64,000 nucleotides of DNA from Streptomyces puniciscabiei (GTDB taxonomy: Bacteria; Actinomycetota; Actinomycetes; Streptomycetales; Streptomycetaceae): positions 3,943,501-4,007,500 of the forward strand of contig NZ_VFNX01000001.1 in assembly GCF_006715785.1 (NCBI RefSeq). Reading direction: 5' to 3'. The notes below the pieces were generated by a model that worked only from the letters and a program-made list of their open reading frames with translations, had not been told where the DNA came from and made no database searches. Positions 25,224 through 34,410 of this stretch are shown here, in pieces (position 1 is the stretch's first letter; each line of letters opens with the position of its first letter). The position numbers and the translations under genes were made by a program.

Positions 25224-25784
25224 ATGACAGACCAGGCCACGGACGCGGAACCGGAGACGGAACCGGACATCCCCGGCAAGCCGACGTCCGCCTCGCGCAC
25301 CACCCTCAGCCACATCATGACCCACAACGACACCAACCTCCTGGGGACGGTGCACGGTGGCGTGATCATGAAGCTGGTCGACGACGCGGCGGGCGCCGTG
25401 GCGGGCCGGCACTCCGGCGGTCCCGCGGTCACCGCGTCGATGGACGAGATGGTCTTCCTGGAGCCGGTGCGCGTCGGTGACCTGGTCCATGTGAAGGCGC
25501 AGGTAAACTGGACCGGCCGGACCTCCATGGAGGTCGGCGTGCGGGTCCTCGCCGAGCGCTGGAACGAGTCGACCCCGCCCACCCAGGTCGGCTCGGCCTA
25601 CCTGGTGTTCGCGGCCGTCGACGCCGACGGCAAGCCACGCCGGGTGCCGCCGGTGATACCGGAGACCGAGCGTGACAGGCGCCGCTACCAGGAGGCGCAG
25701 ATCCGCCGCACCCATCGCCTGGCGCGCCGCCGGGCCATTCGCGAGCTGCGGGAGAAGCGCACGGCCGAGGGCTTCGAGGACTGA
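25224..25784 (+). CDS. Acyl-CoA thioesterase, hotdog fold
   Basis: 186 residues. A single 4HBT/hotdog domain with HIMTHNDTNLLGTVHGGVIMKLVDDAAG and MDEMVFLEPVRVGDLVHVKAQVNW fits the YciA/BACH group, which hydrolyses medium/long acyl-CoAs. The C-terminal tail is Arg/Glu-rich and helical (RRRYQEAQIRRTHRLARRRA). The start at 25224 has GGAGG five bases upstream. It is divergent from LCP 1, and its stop is four bases from the convergent LCP 2 gene. Confidence 0.88.
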   Translation: MTDQATDAEPETEPDIPGKPTSASRTTLSHIMTHNDTNLLGTVHGGVIMKLVDDAAGAVAGRHSGGPAVTASMDEMVFLEPVRVGDLVHVKAQVNWTGRTSMEVGVRVLAERWNESTPPTQVGSAYLVFAAVDADGKPRRVPPVIPETERDRRRYQEAQIRRTHRLARRRAIRELREKRTAEGFED

Positions 25785-25788
25785 GCGC

Positions 25789-27309
25789 TCAGGAGGTTCC
25801 CGGGCACACCACCTCGCTGCCGCGCACCGGGGTCTGCTCGGGCTGGGCCGGGTCCTCGAAGCGGACCTTGTGGACGTCCTTGAAGTCCGCCCCGGCGATC
25901 ACCCTCAGCAGCGGGCCCTGGCCCGGTACGGCGCGCAGCTCGGCCCCCGGCAGGGCAGCCGCCAGGGCACGGGCCGAGCGGTCCCAGCGGGGGTCGTAGG
26001 AGATCACGGTGTGCGGCACGTGCGCGGCGGCCGTCACCGGCAGGTGCGTCGTGGCGAAGCCGGTCGCCGCGAGCCCCGCGTCGACGCGCTTGGCGAGGCC
26101 GACCGTGCCGCTGCCGTTCTCCACCTGGACCCGGATCTGCCGCGGATCCACGTCCACGGGCGCCACCGGCGCGGGGGCGGGACCATGGCCGCGCTGCGGC
26201 TGGTCCACGGTGAGCGGCTTGTCGTCGCGCAGCGCCGAGAAGAGCCGGTCCGCCTTGGCCTGGTCCCACTTCAGGGTCGAGCCGATGCCCTTGACGTCGT
26301 AGTTCATCTGCCCGATGGGCACGGTGGTGAACTCGGAGGAGGACGGGGAGAAGTTGCGCATGGCCCGGCCGAGGTCGAGCAGCTCGTCGGTGCCGAAGCC
26401 CTCGTCGGCGCGGACCGAGCCGAGCACCGCGCGGGCCACGTCCCTGAACCGCATCGGGTTCAGCAGCACCCCGGAGGAGGTGGCCCGCTCGATCAGCGCG
26501 GCCAGGAACCGCTGCTGCCGCTTCATCCGGCCGAGGTCGCTCGCCACGTCCACGTGCCGGGCCCGCACGTACTGCAGGGCCTGGCCGCCATTGAGGGTGT
26601 GCGTGCCGGGGCCGAGGTCGAGGCCGGTGTAGGAGTCCTTCAGCGGGGTCGTCGTGCAGACCTTCACCCCGCCGAGGACGTCCACGGTCCGCATGAAGCT
26701 GGTGAAGTCGACCTCCAGATAGTGGTCGATCTTCACATGGGTCATGTTCTCGACCGTGCGGATGGTCAGCTGGGGGCCGCCCTCGGCGTAGGCCGCGTTG
26801 AGCTTGATCGGGTGCGGCCCCTGCTGCTGCCTGGAGCGGACGTCGGTGTGCGCGGGCACCTCGGCGTAGGAGTCGCGCGGCAGGCTCACCACCGTGGCCC
26901 GCTCCCGGTTGTCCGAGACGTGCACGATCATCATCGTGTCGGTGCAGTGGCAGGGCACCCCGCCCAGCCGGTACTGCCGCCGCTCCCGGTCGGTGATCCG
27001 GTCCCGGCCGTCGGTGCCGACCAGCAGGATGTTCATGCCCTGGCCCGCCCGCGGCCGGTTCTTCATGTCCTTGAAGGCGTCGACCCGGGCGATCCCCGCG
27101 TCCAGGCTGCTGATCACCGCGTGCCCGATCCCGGCGGAGGCGAGCACGACGACCGACAGCGTGCTCACCGCCCGCATCGCCCACCGGGGCCGCCGGGGCG
27201 GCCGTACCGACCGCACGGGCCGCTCGGGCGGGTGCGGCACACGGCGAGGCGGCTGCGGTCGGCGCTGCGGGCGGGCAGGGGACCGGGGCGGGCTGGCCAA
27301 AGAGGACAC
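25789..27309 (-). CDS. LCP wall-polymer ligase 2 with LytR_C domain
   Basis: 506 residues as drawn. Pro/Arg-rich N-terminus, then a membrane helix near residues 46-66, then the LCP domain: NILLVGTDGRD, CTDTMMIVHVSD, SLPRDSYAEVP, KLNAAYAEGG and ALQYVRARHVDVASDLGRMKRQQ. The C-terminal LytR_C domain starts IRVQVENGSGTVGLAKRV. The GTG at 27309 is drawn, but GGAGG directly abuts it; a TTG at 27300 lies eight bases after that site and may be the true start. It probably attaches a secondary wall polymer to peptidoglycan. It ends four bases from the convergent thioesterase gene. Confidence 0.9.
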   Translation of the reverse strand: MSSLASPPRSPARPQRRPQPPRRVPHPPERPVRSVRPPRRPRWAMRAVSTLSVVVLASAGIGHAVISSLDAGIARVDAFKDMKNRPRAGQGMNILLVGTDGRDRITDRERRQYRLGGVPCHCTDTMMIVHVSDNRERATVVSLPRDSYAEVPAHTDVRSRQQQGPHPIKLNAAYAEGGPQLTIRTVENMTHVKIDHYLEVDFTSFMRTVDVLGGVKVCTTTPLKDSYTGLDLGPGTHTLNGGQALQYVRARHVDVASDLGRMKRQQRFLAALIERATSSGVLLNPMRFRDVARAVLGSVRADEGFGTDELLDLGRAMRNFSPSSSEFTTVPIGQMNYDVKGIGSTLKWDQAKADRLFSALRDDKPLTVDQPQRGHGPAPAPVAPVDVDPRQIRVQVENGSGTVGLAKRVDAGLAATGFATTHLPVTAAAHVPHTVISYDPRWDRSARALAAALPGAELRAVPGQGPLLRVIAGADFKDVHKVRFEDPAQPEQTPVRGSEVVCPGTS

Positions 27310-27428
27310 CTCCGGACGAGGCCGTACGCGGGATCCGTGAGCACCGTAGGCCGATACGATCTCCAGCCCGGGGCTACGCCCCGGCGGCGCGCACCGGTGT
27401 CCCCCGTTCGCGGTAACGTGAGCCCCCT

Positions 27429-28457
27429 ATGAACGCCAAGCCCGACGTGCGACACCCCGCTGTTTCCGTGATCATGCCCGTCCTCAACGAGGAGCGGCAT
27501 CTGCGCGGGGCCGTCCAAGCGATCCTCGCGCAGGAGTACGCCGGCGAGATGGAGGTCGTGATCGCCCTCGGTCCGTCCACGGACCGCACGGACGAGATCG
27601 CCGCCGAGCTGGTCGCCGAAGACCCCCGCGTGCATACCGTCCCCAACCCCACCGGCCGTACCCCCGCCGCGCTGAACGCGGCGATCAAGGCCTCCCGGCA
27701 CCCGATCGTGGTCCGCGTCGACGGCCACGGCATGCTCTCGCCGAACTACATCGCCACCGCCGTCCGGCTCCTGGAGGAGACCGGCGCACAGAACGTCGGC
27801 GGCATCATGCACGCCGAGGGCGAGAACGACTGGGAGCACGCGGTGGCCGCCGCGATGACCTCGAAGATCGGGGTCGGCAACGCCGCCTTCCACACGGGCG
27901 GCGAGGCCGGTCCCGCCGAGACGGTCTACCTCGGGGTGTTCCGCCGCGAGGCCCTGGAGCAGCAGGGCGGCTACAACGAGGAGTTCATCCGCGCCCAGGA
28001 CTGGGAGCTGAACTTCCGGATCAGGGAGGCGGGCGGCCTCATCTGGTTCTCGCCCGAGCTGAGGGTCTCGTACCGTCCGCGGCCCTCCGTGCGGGCGCTG
28101 GCCAAGCAGTACAAGGACTACGGCCGCTGGCGGCACGTCGTGGCCCGCTACCACTCCGGCTCCATCAACCTGCGCTACCTCGCCCCGCCGACCGCCCTGT
28201 GCGCCGTCGCGGCCGGAGCCGTCGTCGGCGCGGTGCTCACCCCGTGGGCCCTCGTCGTCCCCGGCGGCTATCTGGCGGCCATCGTCGCGGGCTCGGTCCC
28301 GGCGGGCAGGGGGCTGCCCCTGAAGGCCCGGCTGCAGATCCCGGTGGCCCTGGCGACCATGCACATGTCGTGGGGCTGGGGCTTTCTGACCAGCCCCAAG
28401 TCCCTGGCCCGCAAGGTCATCGCGTCACGGCGGCCGGCGGTGCTCAGCGCCCGGTGA
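27429..28457 (+). CDS. Family 2 glycosyltransferase with C-terminal membrane segments
   Basis: 342 residues. The GT-A fold starts VSVIMPVLNEERHLRGAVQAIL. The metal/nucleotide region is VVRVDGHGMLSPNYI and the acceptor-side motif is RAQDWELNFRIREAGG (an ED-like acid). Two hydrophobic stretches follow after residue 250. It resembles ExoA-type transferases that build lipid-linked sugars. The only rightward gene in this LCP block, it may make the polymer the LCP enzymes transfer, which is inference. A TAACGT box lies 11 bases before the ATG. Confidence 0.88.
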   Translation: MNAKPDVRHPAVSVIMPVLNEERHLRGAVQAILAQEYAGEMEVVIALGPSTDRTDEIAAELVAEDPRVHTVPNPTGRTPAALNAAIKASRHPIVVRVDGHGMLSPNYIATAVRLLEETGAQNVGGIMHAEGENDWEHAVAAAMTSKIGVGNAAFHTGGEAGPAETVYLGVFRREALEQQGGYNEEFIRAQDWELNFRIREAGGLIWFSPELRVSYRPRPSVRALAKQYKDYGRWRHVVARYHSGSINLRYLAPPTALCAVAAGAVVGAVLTPWALVVPGGYLAAIVAGSVPAGRGLPLKARLQIPVALATMHMSWGWGFLTSPKSLARKVIASRRPAVLSAR

Positions 28458-28493
28458 TCAGGTGGGGCCCCGATCCCGGGGCCCCACCGCCGG

Positions 28494-30140
28494 TCACCAC
28501 CGATAGGGCTTGTACACGTCCATGCACGTGCTGGTGTCCGCACCGTTGAGGGCGTCCGAGCCGTCGGGCGTGTCGCCGGCCTTGGGCTTGGGCCGCTGGG
28601 GATAGCTCGTGCCGGTGCGCCAGTCCGCGCCGACGACGACCGTGACCCCCGAGACATCGGTCGACCGCTTCACCGCGCTCGCCGGGATGCCGAGCGCCTT
28701 CGCCACCGCCTGCGCGTCACCCTGCAGATCCGCGCTCGGATACTGCACGACCGTGCTGTCCTGCGACAGCGTCCCCGAGGTGTCGGCGGCCGCCCGGGTG
28801 TAGCCCTTCTGCGCCAGCACCTGGCTGATGTCGTTCGCCCGGCCTCCCACCGGTGCCTGTGTGGAGGTCCGGGTGGCGTTGCGCACCAGCACCCCGAGCC
28901 GGCCCGGGTCCGTGGAGGGCGACTCGGTCGCCGGGGCCTTGTCCGCGACCTGCTTCGCGGCCGACGGTGTGCCGTTCTTGTCGAACGGGACGTCGTCGCG
29001 CAGCATCTCCCACAGCTTGTCGGCGTTGGCCTCGTCCGGCACGACGTGCTCGCGGTTCTGCGAGTCCGTGACGTTGGGCATCGTCAGCGACGTGATGCGG
29101 TTCGTCGGCACCGACTTCAGCTCCATGGCCAGGTCGTACAGCTTCTTGACCGAGCCGATCTCCTCGGAGACCTGGAGCGACTTGGTGGCCGCCTCGGCCA
29201 GGTCCATCAGCCGCCCGCTGTCCGTGAAGACGTTCTGGTGCTTCAGGGTGCGGACCATCGAGTTCAGGTACATGTGCTGGGCGCGGGCCCGCAAGGGGTC
29301 GCTGCCCCAGGCGTGCCGCGTGCGCAGCCACTGCAGGGCCTGCTCGTGGTAGATCTTCTGCGTCCCGGCCCTCAGCTTCAGCCCCGAGCCGCCGGGCTGG
29401 TCCGGCGTCGGGTGGTCCCAGACGTTCTGCTTCACACAGACCTCGACGCCGCCGATGGCGTCCGCCATGCTCACCACGCCGGCGAAGTCGATCATCATCC
29501 AGTGGTCGATGTAGACCCCGGTGAGCTTCTCCCAGGTGGCCAGCGTGCAGCCGGCCCCGCCCCGGGCCAGGGTGGTGTTGATGATGTCGTTGGTCGCCGG
29601 GTAGACCTTGCCGGTCTTGGGATCGGTGCACTTGGGGATGTCGACGCGGGTGTCCCGGGGGATGCTCACCATGGCGGCGCTCTTGCGGTCCGCGGACAGG
29701 TGGATGAGCATCTGCACATCGGCGAGCGGGGGAGCGCCGACGCTGTCCCTGCTGCCGCCGAGCTTCAGATCCTCCGGCGTGTTACGGCTGTCGGAGCCGA
29801 TCAGCAGGATGTTCATCGGGGTCTGCCCGGCCGCGTTCGCCGGCGTCCTGTATGCCTTGGAGTCGTCGGCGCTGCTGCGCTGACCCTTGCGGATGTTCGC
29901 GTTCAGATGCTGGTAGTACAGGTAACCGGCGCCGGCCGTGCCGATTATCACCACCGCCAGCACGGTCGCCGACCAGCGCAGTGCGCGCCGTCTGCGCCGT
30001 GGCCGCTCGGCCGTGGAACCACCTCTGCGCCGCCCCCCGCCGTGCCGGCCGGACCCCTCGGGTGCCGTGCGGTCCTGCGGTGCGAGCGACATCGTGTCGT
30101 CGACCGCAGGGTCCTGCCCTCGCACATCGCTCTGCGCCAA
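28494..30140 (-). CDS. LCP wall-polymer ligase 3 with LytR_C domain
   Basis: 548 residues from the TTG at 30140, which has GGGGAGGG eight bases upstream; the ATG at 30092 (MSLAPQDR) is the alternative. A basic cytoplasmic tail is followed by a membrane helix (SATVLAVVIIGTAGAGYLYY). The LCP domain has NILLIGSDSRN, DVQMLIHLSADR, SIPRDTRVDIP and ALQWLRTRHAWGSDPLRARAQHM. The LytR_C domain begins RLGVLVRNATRTS. Extra Cys (PKCTDP, AGCTLA, EVCVKQ) suggest extracellular disulfides, shared with LCP 4 and 5. Confidence 0.9.
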   Translation of the reverse strand: MAQSDVRGQDPAVDDTMSLAPQDRTAPEGSGRHGGGRRRGGSTAERPRRRRRALRWSATVLAVVIIGTAGAGYLYYQHLNANIRKGQRSSADDSKAYRTPANAAGQTPMNILLIGSDSRNTPEDLKLGGSRDSVGAPPLADVQMLIHLSADRKSAAMVSIPRDTRVDIPKCTDPKTGKVYPATNDIINTTLARGGAGCTLATWEKLTGVYIDHWMMIDFAGVVSMADAIGGVEVCVKQNVWDHPTPDQPGGSGLKLRAGTQKIYHEQALQWLRTRHAWGSDPLRARAQHMYLNSMVRTLKHQNVFTDSGRLMDLAEAATKSLQVSEEIGSVKKLYDLAMELKSVPTNRITSLTMPNVTDSQNREHVVPDEANADKLWEMLRDDVPFDKNGTPSAAKQVADKAPATESPSTDPGRLGVLVRNATRTSTQAPVGGRANDISQVLAQKGYTRAAADTSGTLSQDSTVVQYPSADLQGDAQAVAKALGIPASAVKRSTDVSGVTVVVGADWRTGTSYPQRPKPKAGDTPDGSDALNGADTSTCMDVYKPYRW

Positions 30141-30222
30141 ACTTCCTGCCCTCCCCACCCTTGCGCGTACAAACGGGCCCGTCCCGCGTCCGGTTAGACG
30201 CACGACGGGCCCATTGGGTTAC

Positions 30223-31983
30223 CTACGACGCGCACTTCACCTTGTCCGCCGTGGACTTGTCGACGTCCGGCGCCTTCTTCGGAGCGGTGAGCGAGACGCC
30301 CGCGCCCTTGAAGTCCTTGCCCAGGGTCAGCGTCATCGCCGGCAGTCCCTGGGAGTTGGTCACGCTCTTGCCGGGCTTGAGCGCGGAACCGGGCAGCCCC
30401 ATGAGCTGGGCCAGCTCCCGGGCCTGGGCGGCCTGGTCGGGCGCGTACTCCAGCGTGGTCCGGTCCAGCTCCGCGGGCGCGTTGCCCGCGTTCTCCGACT
30501 TCAGCACGCCCTCCTGGTTCTGCAGCCAGTCGAGGGTCTCCTGCGCGCTGCCGGCGACGGCACCGCCGTTGAGGATCCGCACCCGCACCTCGGAGGGCGC
30601 GGACCTGCTGCCCTTCAGGCGCGCGGCCTGCGCGTCCTTCTCCGCCTTCTGCTTCTTCTTCACCTCGGTGAAGGACACGTCGTTGTTGATCGCGTCGAAC
30701 ACCTGCGGGGCGAGCGCGGGGTCGACGATCACCGTCTTGTGGACGGCACCGTCGGCCGGGTTGTCCTTCACCGGCACCGTGAGGAAGGTGATGTTCTTCG
30801 TCGGCACCTTCTTCAGCTCCAGCGCGATGTCCTTGAGCGTGCCCACGTGACCGATGCCCTTGTCCACGGTCAGCGCCTTCGTGGCGGCCTCGGCGAGGTC
30901 GATCAGCTTGGACGGGTTGGTGAGCGTGTCGCTGGAGGACATCTTCCGCATCAGCGAGGCCATGAACTGCTGCTGCACCTTGATGCGGTCCAGGTCGCCC
31001 TTGTTGCCCCAGCTGTGCCGGGTGCGGACGAAGGCCAGCGCCTGCTCGCCCTCGATCTTGTGCTCGCCGGCGGGCAGGTCGAGGTGCGACTCCTTGTCGT
31101 TCACCGCGTGCGCGAGACAGACGTCCACGCCGCCGACCGCGGTCGTCAGTGTCTTGACCGCGTTGAAGTCCACCATCATGAAGTGGTCCGGCTGGATGCC
31201 GGTGACCGCCTTCACGGTACGCATGGTGCAGCCCGGATCCCGGCCGTCCTGCCCGAGGCTGGTGTTGAAGCGCACGTTCTGCGTGCCGGGGATGACCTTC
31301 GTCGAGTTGTCGGCCTGCTTGGTCGGGCAGTCCGGCACGTTCACGATCAGGTCGCGCGGGATGCTCAGCGCGGTCGCGTTCGTCCGGTCCTTGGCGACGT
31401 GCAGGAGGATGTCGGTGTCCGCGTGCCCGACGCTGCCCTTGTCGCCGTAGCCGGTGTTGCCCTTCCCGGTGCGCTTGTCGGTGCCGATGATCAGGATGTT
31501 GAAGGCGTCGTCCTTGCTGAAGCCGTCCTTGGCGGCGCCCTCGACGTCCGTCGTGGTGACGTTCCCCTCGAGGTGCTTGAGGTAGAGATAGCCGGCCGCG
31601 CCGACGGCGACCAGCACGAACGCCGTGCCGCCGGCCGTCCATGCCAGGGCCCTCTTGACCTTCGACTTCTTCTTCACCGGCCGCCGGGCCGCGCGCCTGC
31701 CCTGCGCGGGCTCCGGCTCGCCTGCGCGGCGCCGGCCCGACCGCGGCGGCGGTACGTCGCCCCCGCGGCCCCGGCCCGTCTCACGGGTCTCGCCGGGCGC
31801 CGACTCGTCACGGCGGCGCGGCGCACCGGCTCCCGCCCGGGGGGCGGGTCTGCGGGGGCCGGGAATCGCCGACTGCGGTGCGGAAGGGCCCAGTCGCAGT
31901 TCGTATTCGCCGGTGTCCGGATTGAGCACCCACTGGTCTGCGGGATCGATGTTGTCCGCCCGCCCACGGCCTTGCGCGTCCAC
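30223..31983 (-). CDS. LCP wall-polymer ligase 4 with LytR_C domain
   Basis: 586 residues, GTG start with GGAGG about 11 bases upstream. A charged N-terminal cytoplasmic region begins DNIDPADQWVLNPDTGEYELRL, a short motif of possible interaction use. A membrane helix follows at about 111-133. The LCP domain has NILIIGTDKRT, ADTDILLHVAKDR, SIPRDLIVNVP and ALAFVRTRHSWGNKGDLDRIKVQQ. The C-terminal LytR_C domain starts VRVRILNGGAVAGSAQ. It has a Lys-rich linker and conserved Cys pairs (PDCPTK, PGCTMR, DVCLAH). Likely the same enzymatic class as its neighbours. Confidence 0.92.
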   Translation of the reverse strand: MDAQGRGRADNIDPADQWVLNPDTGEYELRLGPSAPQSAIPGPRRPAPRAGAGAPRRRDESAPGETRETGRGRGGDVPPPRSGRRRAGEPEPAQGRRAARRPVKKKSKVKRALAWTAGGTAFVLVAVGAAGYLYLKHLEGNVTTTDVEGAAKDGFSKDDAFNILIIGTDKRTGKGNTGYGDKGSVGHADTDILLHVAKDRTNATALSIPRDLIVNVPDCPTKQADNSTKVIPGTQNVRFNTSLGQDGRDPGCTMRTVKAVTGIQPDHFMMVDFNAVKTLTTAVGGVDVCLAHAVNDKESHLDLPAGEHKIEGEQALAFVRTRHSWGNKGDLDRIKVQQQFMASLMRKMSSSDTLTNPSKLIDLAEAATKALTVDKGIGHVGTLKDIALELKKVPTKNITFLTVPVKDNPADGAVHKTVIVDPALAPQVFDAINNDVSFTEVKKKQKAEKDAQAARLKGSRSAPSEVRVRILNGGAVAGSAQETLDWLQNQEGVLKSENAGNAPAELDRTTLEYAPDQAAQARELAQLMGLPGSALKPGKSVTNSQGLPAMTLTLGKDFKGAGVSLTAPKKAPDVDKSTADKVKCAS

Positions 31984-32214
31984 GGTTGTCCGAATCCTCC
32001 GTCGGGGCCACGCGGCGCCTTCCCCCTCAAAGGCGCTCGGGTCTCGGTGAATCAGTGCACGACCCCAGGACGGACCTCGTGGCCGGGTGCACCGGATCGC
32101 TCACACTATCCGCCCAGTTCAGCGTCAAGCGACGCCGGTGACAAATTCCCTGTGCCTACAACTGGGCAATCCGCCTCATTTCCCGGACGGAAGTTCGGCG
32201 TTTTCATGTGCGCG

Positions 32215-33408
32215 TCACTCACAGGTGTGTTCGGCGGCGTTGTTCCCGCGGAACGTCGGTGTGGGGGAGGGGCCGGTCTCGCCGTCCGGCGCCCCGCCCG
32301 GCTCCGCGCCCGTATCCACGGCCTCCTCGGGCGTCTGCCGGGCCACCGCCACGGGCTGGTCGGCCCGCAGCCGCGCGAACAGCTTCTCGGCCTCCGGCTC
32401 CACGAGTTGGTCACGGTTGGTGTCGTAGACGTACGACTCCCTCGGCACCGTCAGGAACTGCACCCGTTCGGTGGGGATGTCGCGCAGTCCGCGCACCAAC
32501 TGGTACAAGCCACGCAGACTTGCCAGTTCCGGATCCGTGGTCAGGGCGGAGGTCGCCGCGTCCAGCACCGGATACAGCTTCACCGGGTTCAGCAGGACGT
32601 CGCCGCTCTGCACCTTGTCGACGAGCGCGCCGAGGAACCGCTGCTGGCGTTCCATCCGTTCGGTGTCGCTGCCGTCGCCCAGCGACTTGCGGGCCCGCAC
32701 GAACCCGAGCGCCTGCTCCCCGTCGAGCTCGACCTTGCCCGCGGGCAGTTTCAGCAGGGCCGCCTTGTCGTCGATGGGCTCCTTCAGGCAGACCTGCACC
32801 CCGTCGACGGCGTCCACCATCTTCTTGAACCCGCGGAAGTCCACGACCACGTGGTGGTCGATCCGAATGTCCGTCAGCTTCTCCACGGTCCGGATCGTGC
32901 ACGCCGAACCGCCCAGCTGGAAGGCGTGGTTGAACATCGCGAACACCGGCTCGCTGCGGCTGCCGTCCGGCTGCCGGCAGCCGGGGATGTCCACCATCAG
33001 GTCCCTCGGCAGGGACACGGCGGTGGCGCTGCGCCGGTTGGCGGCCAGATGCAGCAGGATCGTGGTGTCCGACCGCTCGCTGCCCAGATTTCGCCCGTAC
33101 GCGGAGTTCCCCTGCCCGGCCCGCGTGTCCGACCCGATCAGCAGGATGTTCTGCGCGCCCCGCACCAGCTCGGTGGGCCGCTCCCGCTCGTACCGCTCCA
33201 GTTCGCGGGCGGCCGCGTCATCGGCGGTGATGTTGTCGCTGAGCGTGGCGTACAGGGCCCAGCCGGTCCCCGCGGCCACCGCGACGAGGACCGTGGCACC
33301 GACCGCCGTCACCTTCGCCCATCGCCGCCGACGCCGCCGTAGGAGCCCTGCACCGGTGGCGGAGGCCCCAGGACCGGGACCGAGGGGCTGGCCTACGGTG
33401 TCGGTCAC
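32215..33408 (-). CDS. LCP wall-polymer ligase 5
   Basis: 397 residues, GTG start. Short basic N-terminus, then a membrane helix at about 32-52, then the LCP domain: NILLIGSDTRAG, RSDTTILLHLAANR, SLPRDLMVDIPGC and ALGFVRARKSLGDGSDTERMERQQ. It ends soon after the domain with a Pro/Gly tail (GPSPTPTFRG), so it lacks the LytR_C domain present in LCP 2-4. It heads a leftward run of LCP genes. The mycobacterial counterpart of this neighbourhood contains CpsA1 (Rv3267). Confidence 0.92.
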   Translation of the reverse strand: MTDTVGQPLGPGPGASATGAGLLRRRRRRWAKVTAVGATVLVAVAAGTGWALYATLSDNITADDAAARELERYERERPTELVRGAQNILLIGSDTRAGQGNSAYGRNLGSERSDTTILLHLAANRRSATAVSLPRDLMVDIPGCRQPDGSRSEPVFAMFNHAFQLGGSACTIRTVEKLTDIRIDHHVVVDFRGFKKMVDAVDGVQVCLKEPIDDKAALLKLPAGKVELDGEQALGFVRARKSLGDGSDTERMERQQRFLGALVDKVQSGDVLLNPVKLYPVLDAATSALTTDPELASLRGLYQLVRGLRDIPTERVQFLTVPRESYVYDTNRDQLVEPEAEKLFARLRADQPVAVARQTPEEAVDTGAEPGGAPDGETGPSPTPTFRGNNAAEHTCE

Positions 33409-33532
33409 GGGCGGGGCACCCCCTCATGGCGTACGAGCGTCACGTCCTGCTCCTACGACCATGGCGGGGAGGGGCCGCCGAAGCTCCCTTTGCTGCTCCG
33501 TTCGGGGGACGGCAGCCGGCCCGAGCCCGCTC

Positions 33533-34288
33533 TCAGCGGCGCACCGCGGTCACCCTCTCGCTCTCGATCCGCTTGGCCAGAGCCTCCTCGTCCAGCCGGT
33601 CGAGATTCCGGCACAGCACCACGGACCCCCCGACGGCCAGCGGCGCGTACAACCCGGCGCTGACCCCTTCCCACGTGTCGTACGACAGCCCGGACAGCAG
33701 CCTCGACCCCGGCCCGGTCAGATCGAGTGAAGGCGCATCCGCGAGCGCCCGCTCGACCACCTCGGTCCCGCTGAACTCGGCCCCCGCGACGATCAGCGCG
33801 GGCTCCTCGGCGACCGGCGGGGCGAACGGCACGAACCGGTCCCCCTGCCCCGGCACTTCCACGGCGTAGTCGATGAACCCCTCCGGGGTCTGCGGGAACC
33901 GCCCGCCGAGCGGCCGCAGAGCCAGCGCGACCCGCTCCCCGCGGCAGGCGCGCGCGGCGTCGAGCGAGTCCGGCCCGCTCACCACGAGGTCGGCCGCGGA
34001 CGGTGCCCCGCCCACGTCGGCGATCGTCCCCACGGACGAACAGGCCATCAGCCATACCGCCGTCTGCCAGTGCGCCGGCAACAGCAGAGCCACTCGGTCG
34101 CCCGGCGCGGCGGCGAGGTCGCCCTGGAGCAGATTCGCGGTCTTGGCCACCCAATTGGCGAAGGTGGCCACGGACAGTTCGACGCGTTCGCCCGTGGCGT
34201 CGTCGTAGAAGGTCACCAGCGGGCGGCCGGGGTCCGCGGCGAGCGCGGAAGCCAGCAGGTCGGCAGGGGTGCGATCGGTGGCGTTCAC
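33533..34288 (-). CDS. TIGR03089-family protein (AMP-ligase-like fragment fold)
   Basis: 251 residues, resembling only the N-terminal part of ANL-superfamily adenylating enzymes (TPADLLASALAADPGRPLVTFYDD, NLLQGDLAAAPGDRVALLLPAHWQTAVWLMACSSVG). It lacks the Thr/Ser-rich P-loop and the C-terminal lid, so adenylation is unlikely. This truncated form is a conserved actinobacterial family, TIGR03089, also found next to an LCP gene in Mycobacterium (Rv3268). Function unknown; co-occurrence suggests an envelope link. Confidence 0.88.
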   Translation of the reverse strand: MNATDRTPADLLASALAADPGRPLVTFYDDATGERVELSVATFANWVAKTANLLQGDLAAAPGDRVALLLPAHWQTAVWLMACSSVGTIADVGGAPSAADLVVSGPDSLDAARACRGERVALALRPLGGRFPQTPEGFIDYAVEVPGQGDRFVPFAPPVAEEPALIVAGAEFSGTEVVERALADAPSLDLTGPGSRLLSGLSYDTWEGVSAGLYAPLAVGGSVVLCRNLDRLDEEALAKRIESERVTAVRR

Positions 34289-34410
34289 CCGGGAAAGGGT
34301 ACGCGCGGGCGGGTGCGCGCAGGGTGCGGTGGGGCCACCGGTTCGGCGGAACGTTTCCCGACGGCCCGTCAGTTCGCCGCTGGTTCACCGTTGGACAGAT
34401 TTGTATACCT

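Noticed and set aside
29938..33342. 1134-residue plus-strand open frame across the LCP genes
   Set aside because: It runs antisense through three LCP genes with strong family motifs; its Arg/Val/His-rich translation shows no family features.
33533..34288. Truncated pseudogene of an acyl-CoA synthetase
   Set aside because: The short length is the normal form of the conserved TIGR03089 family, and the frame and start are intact.
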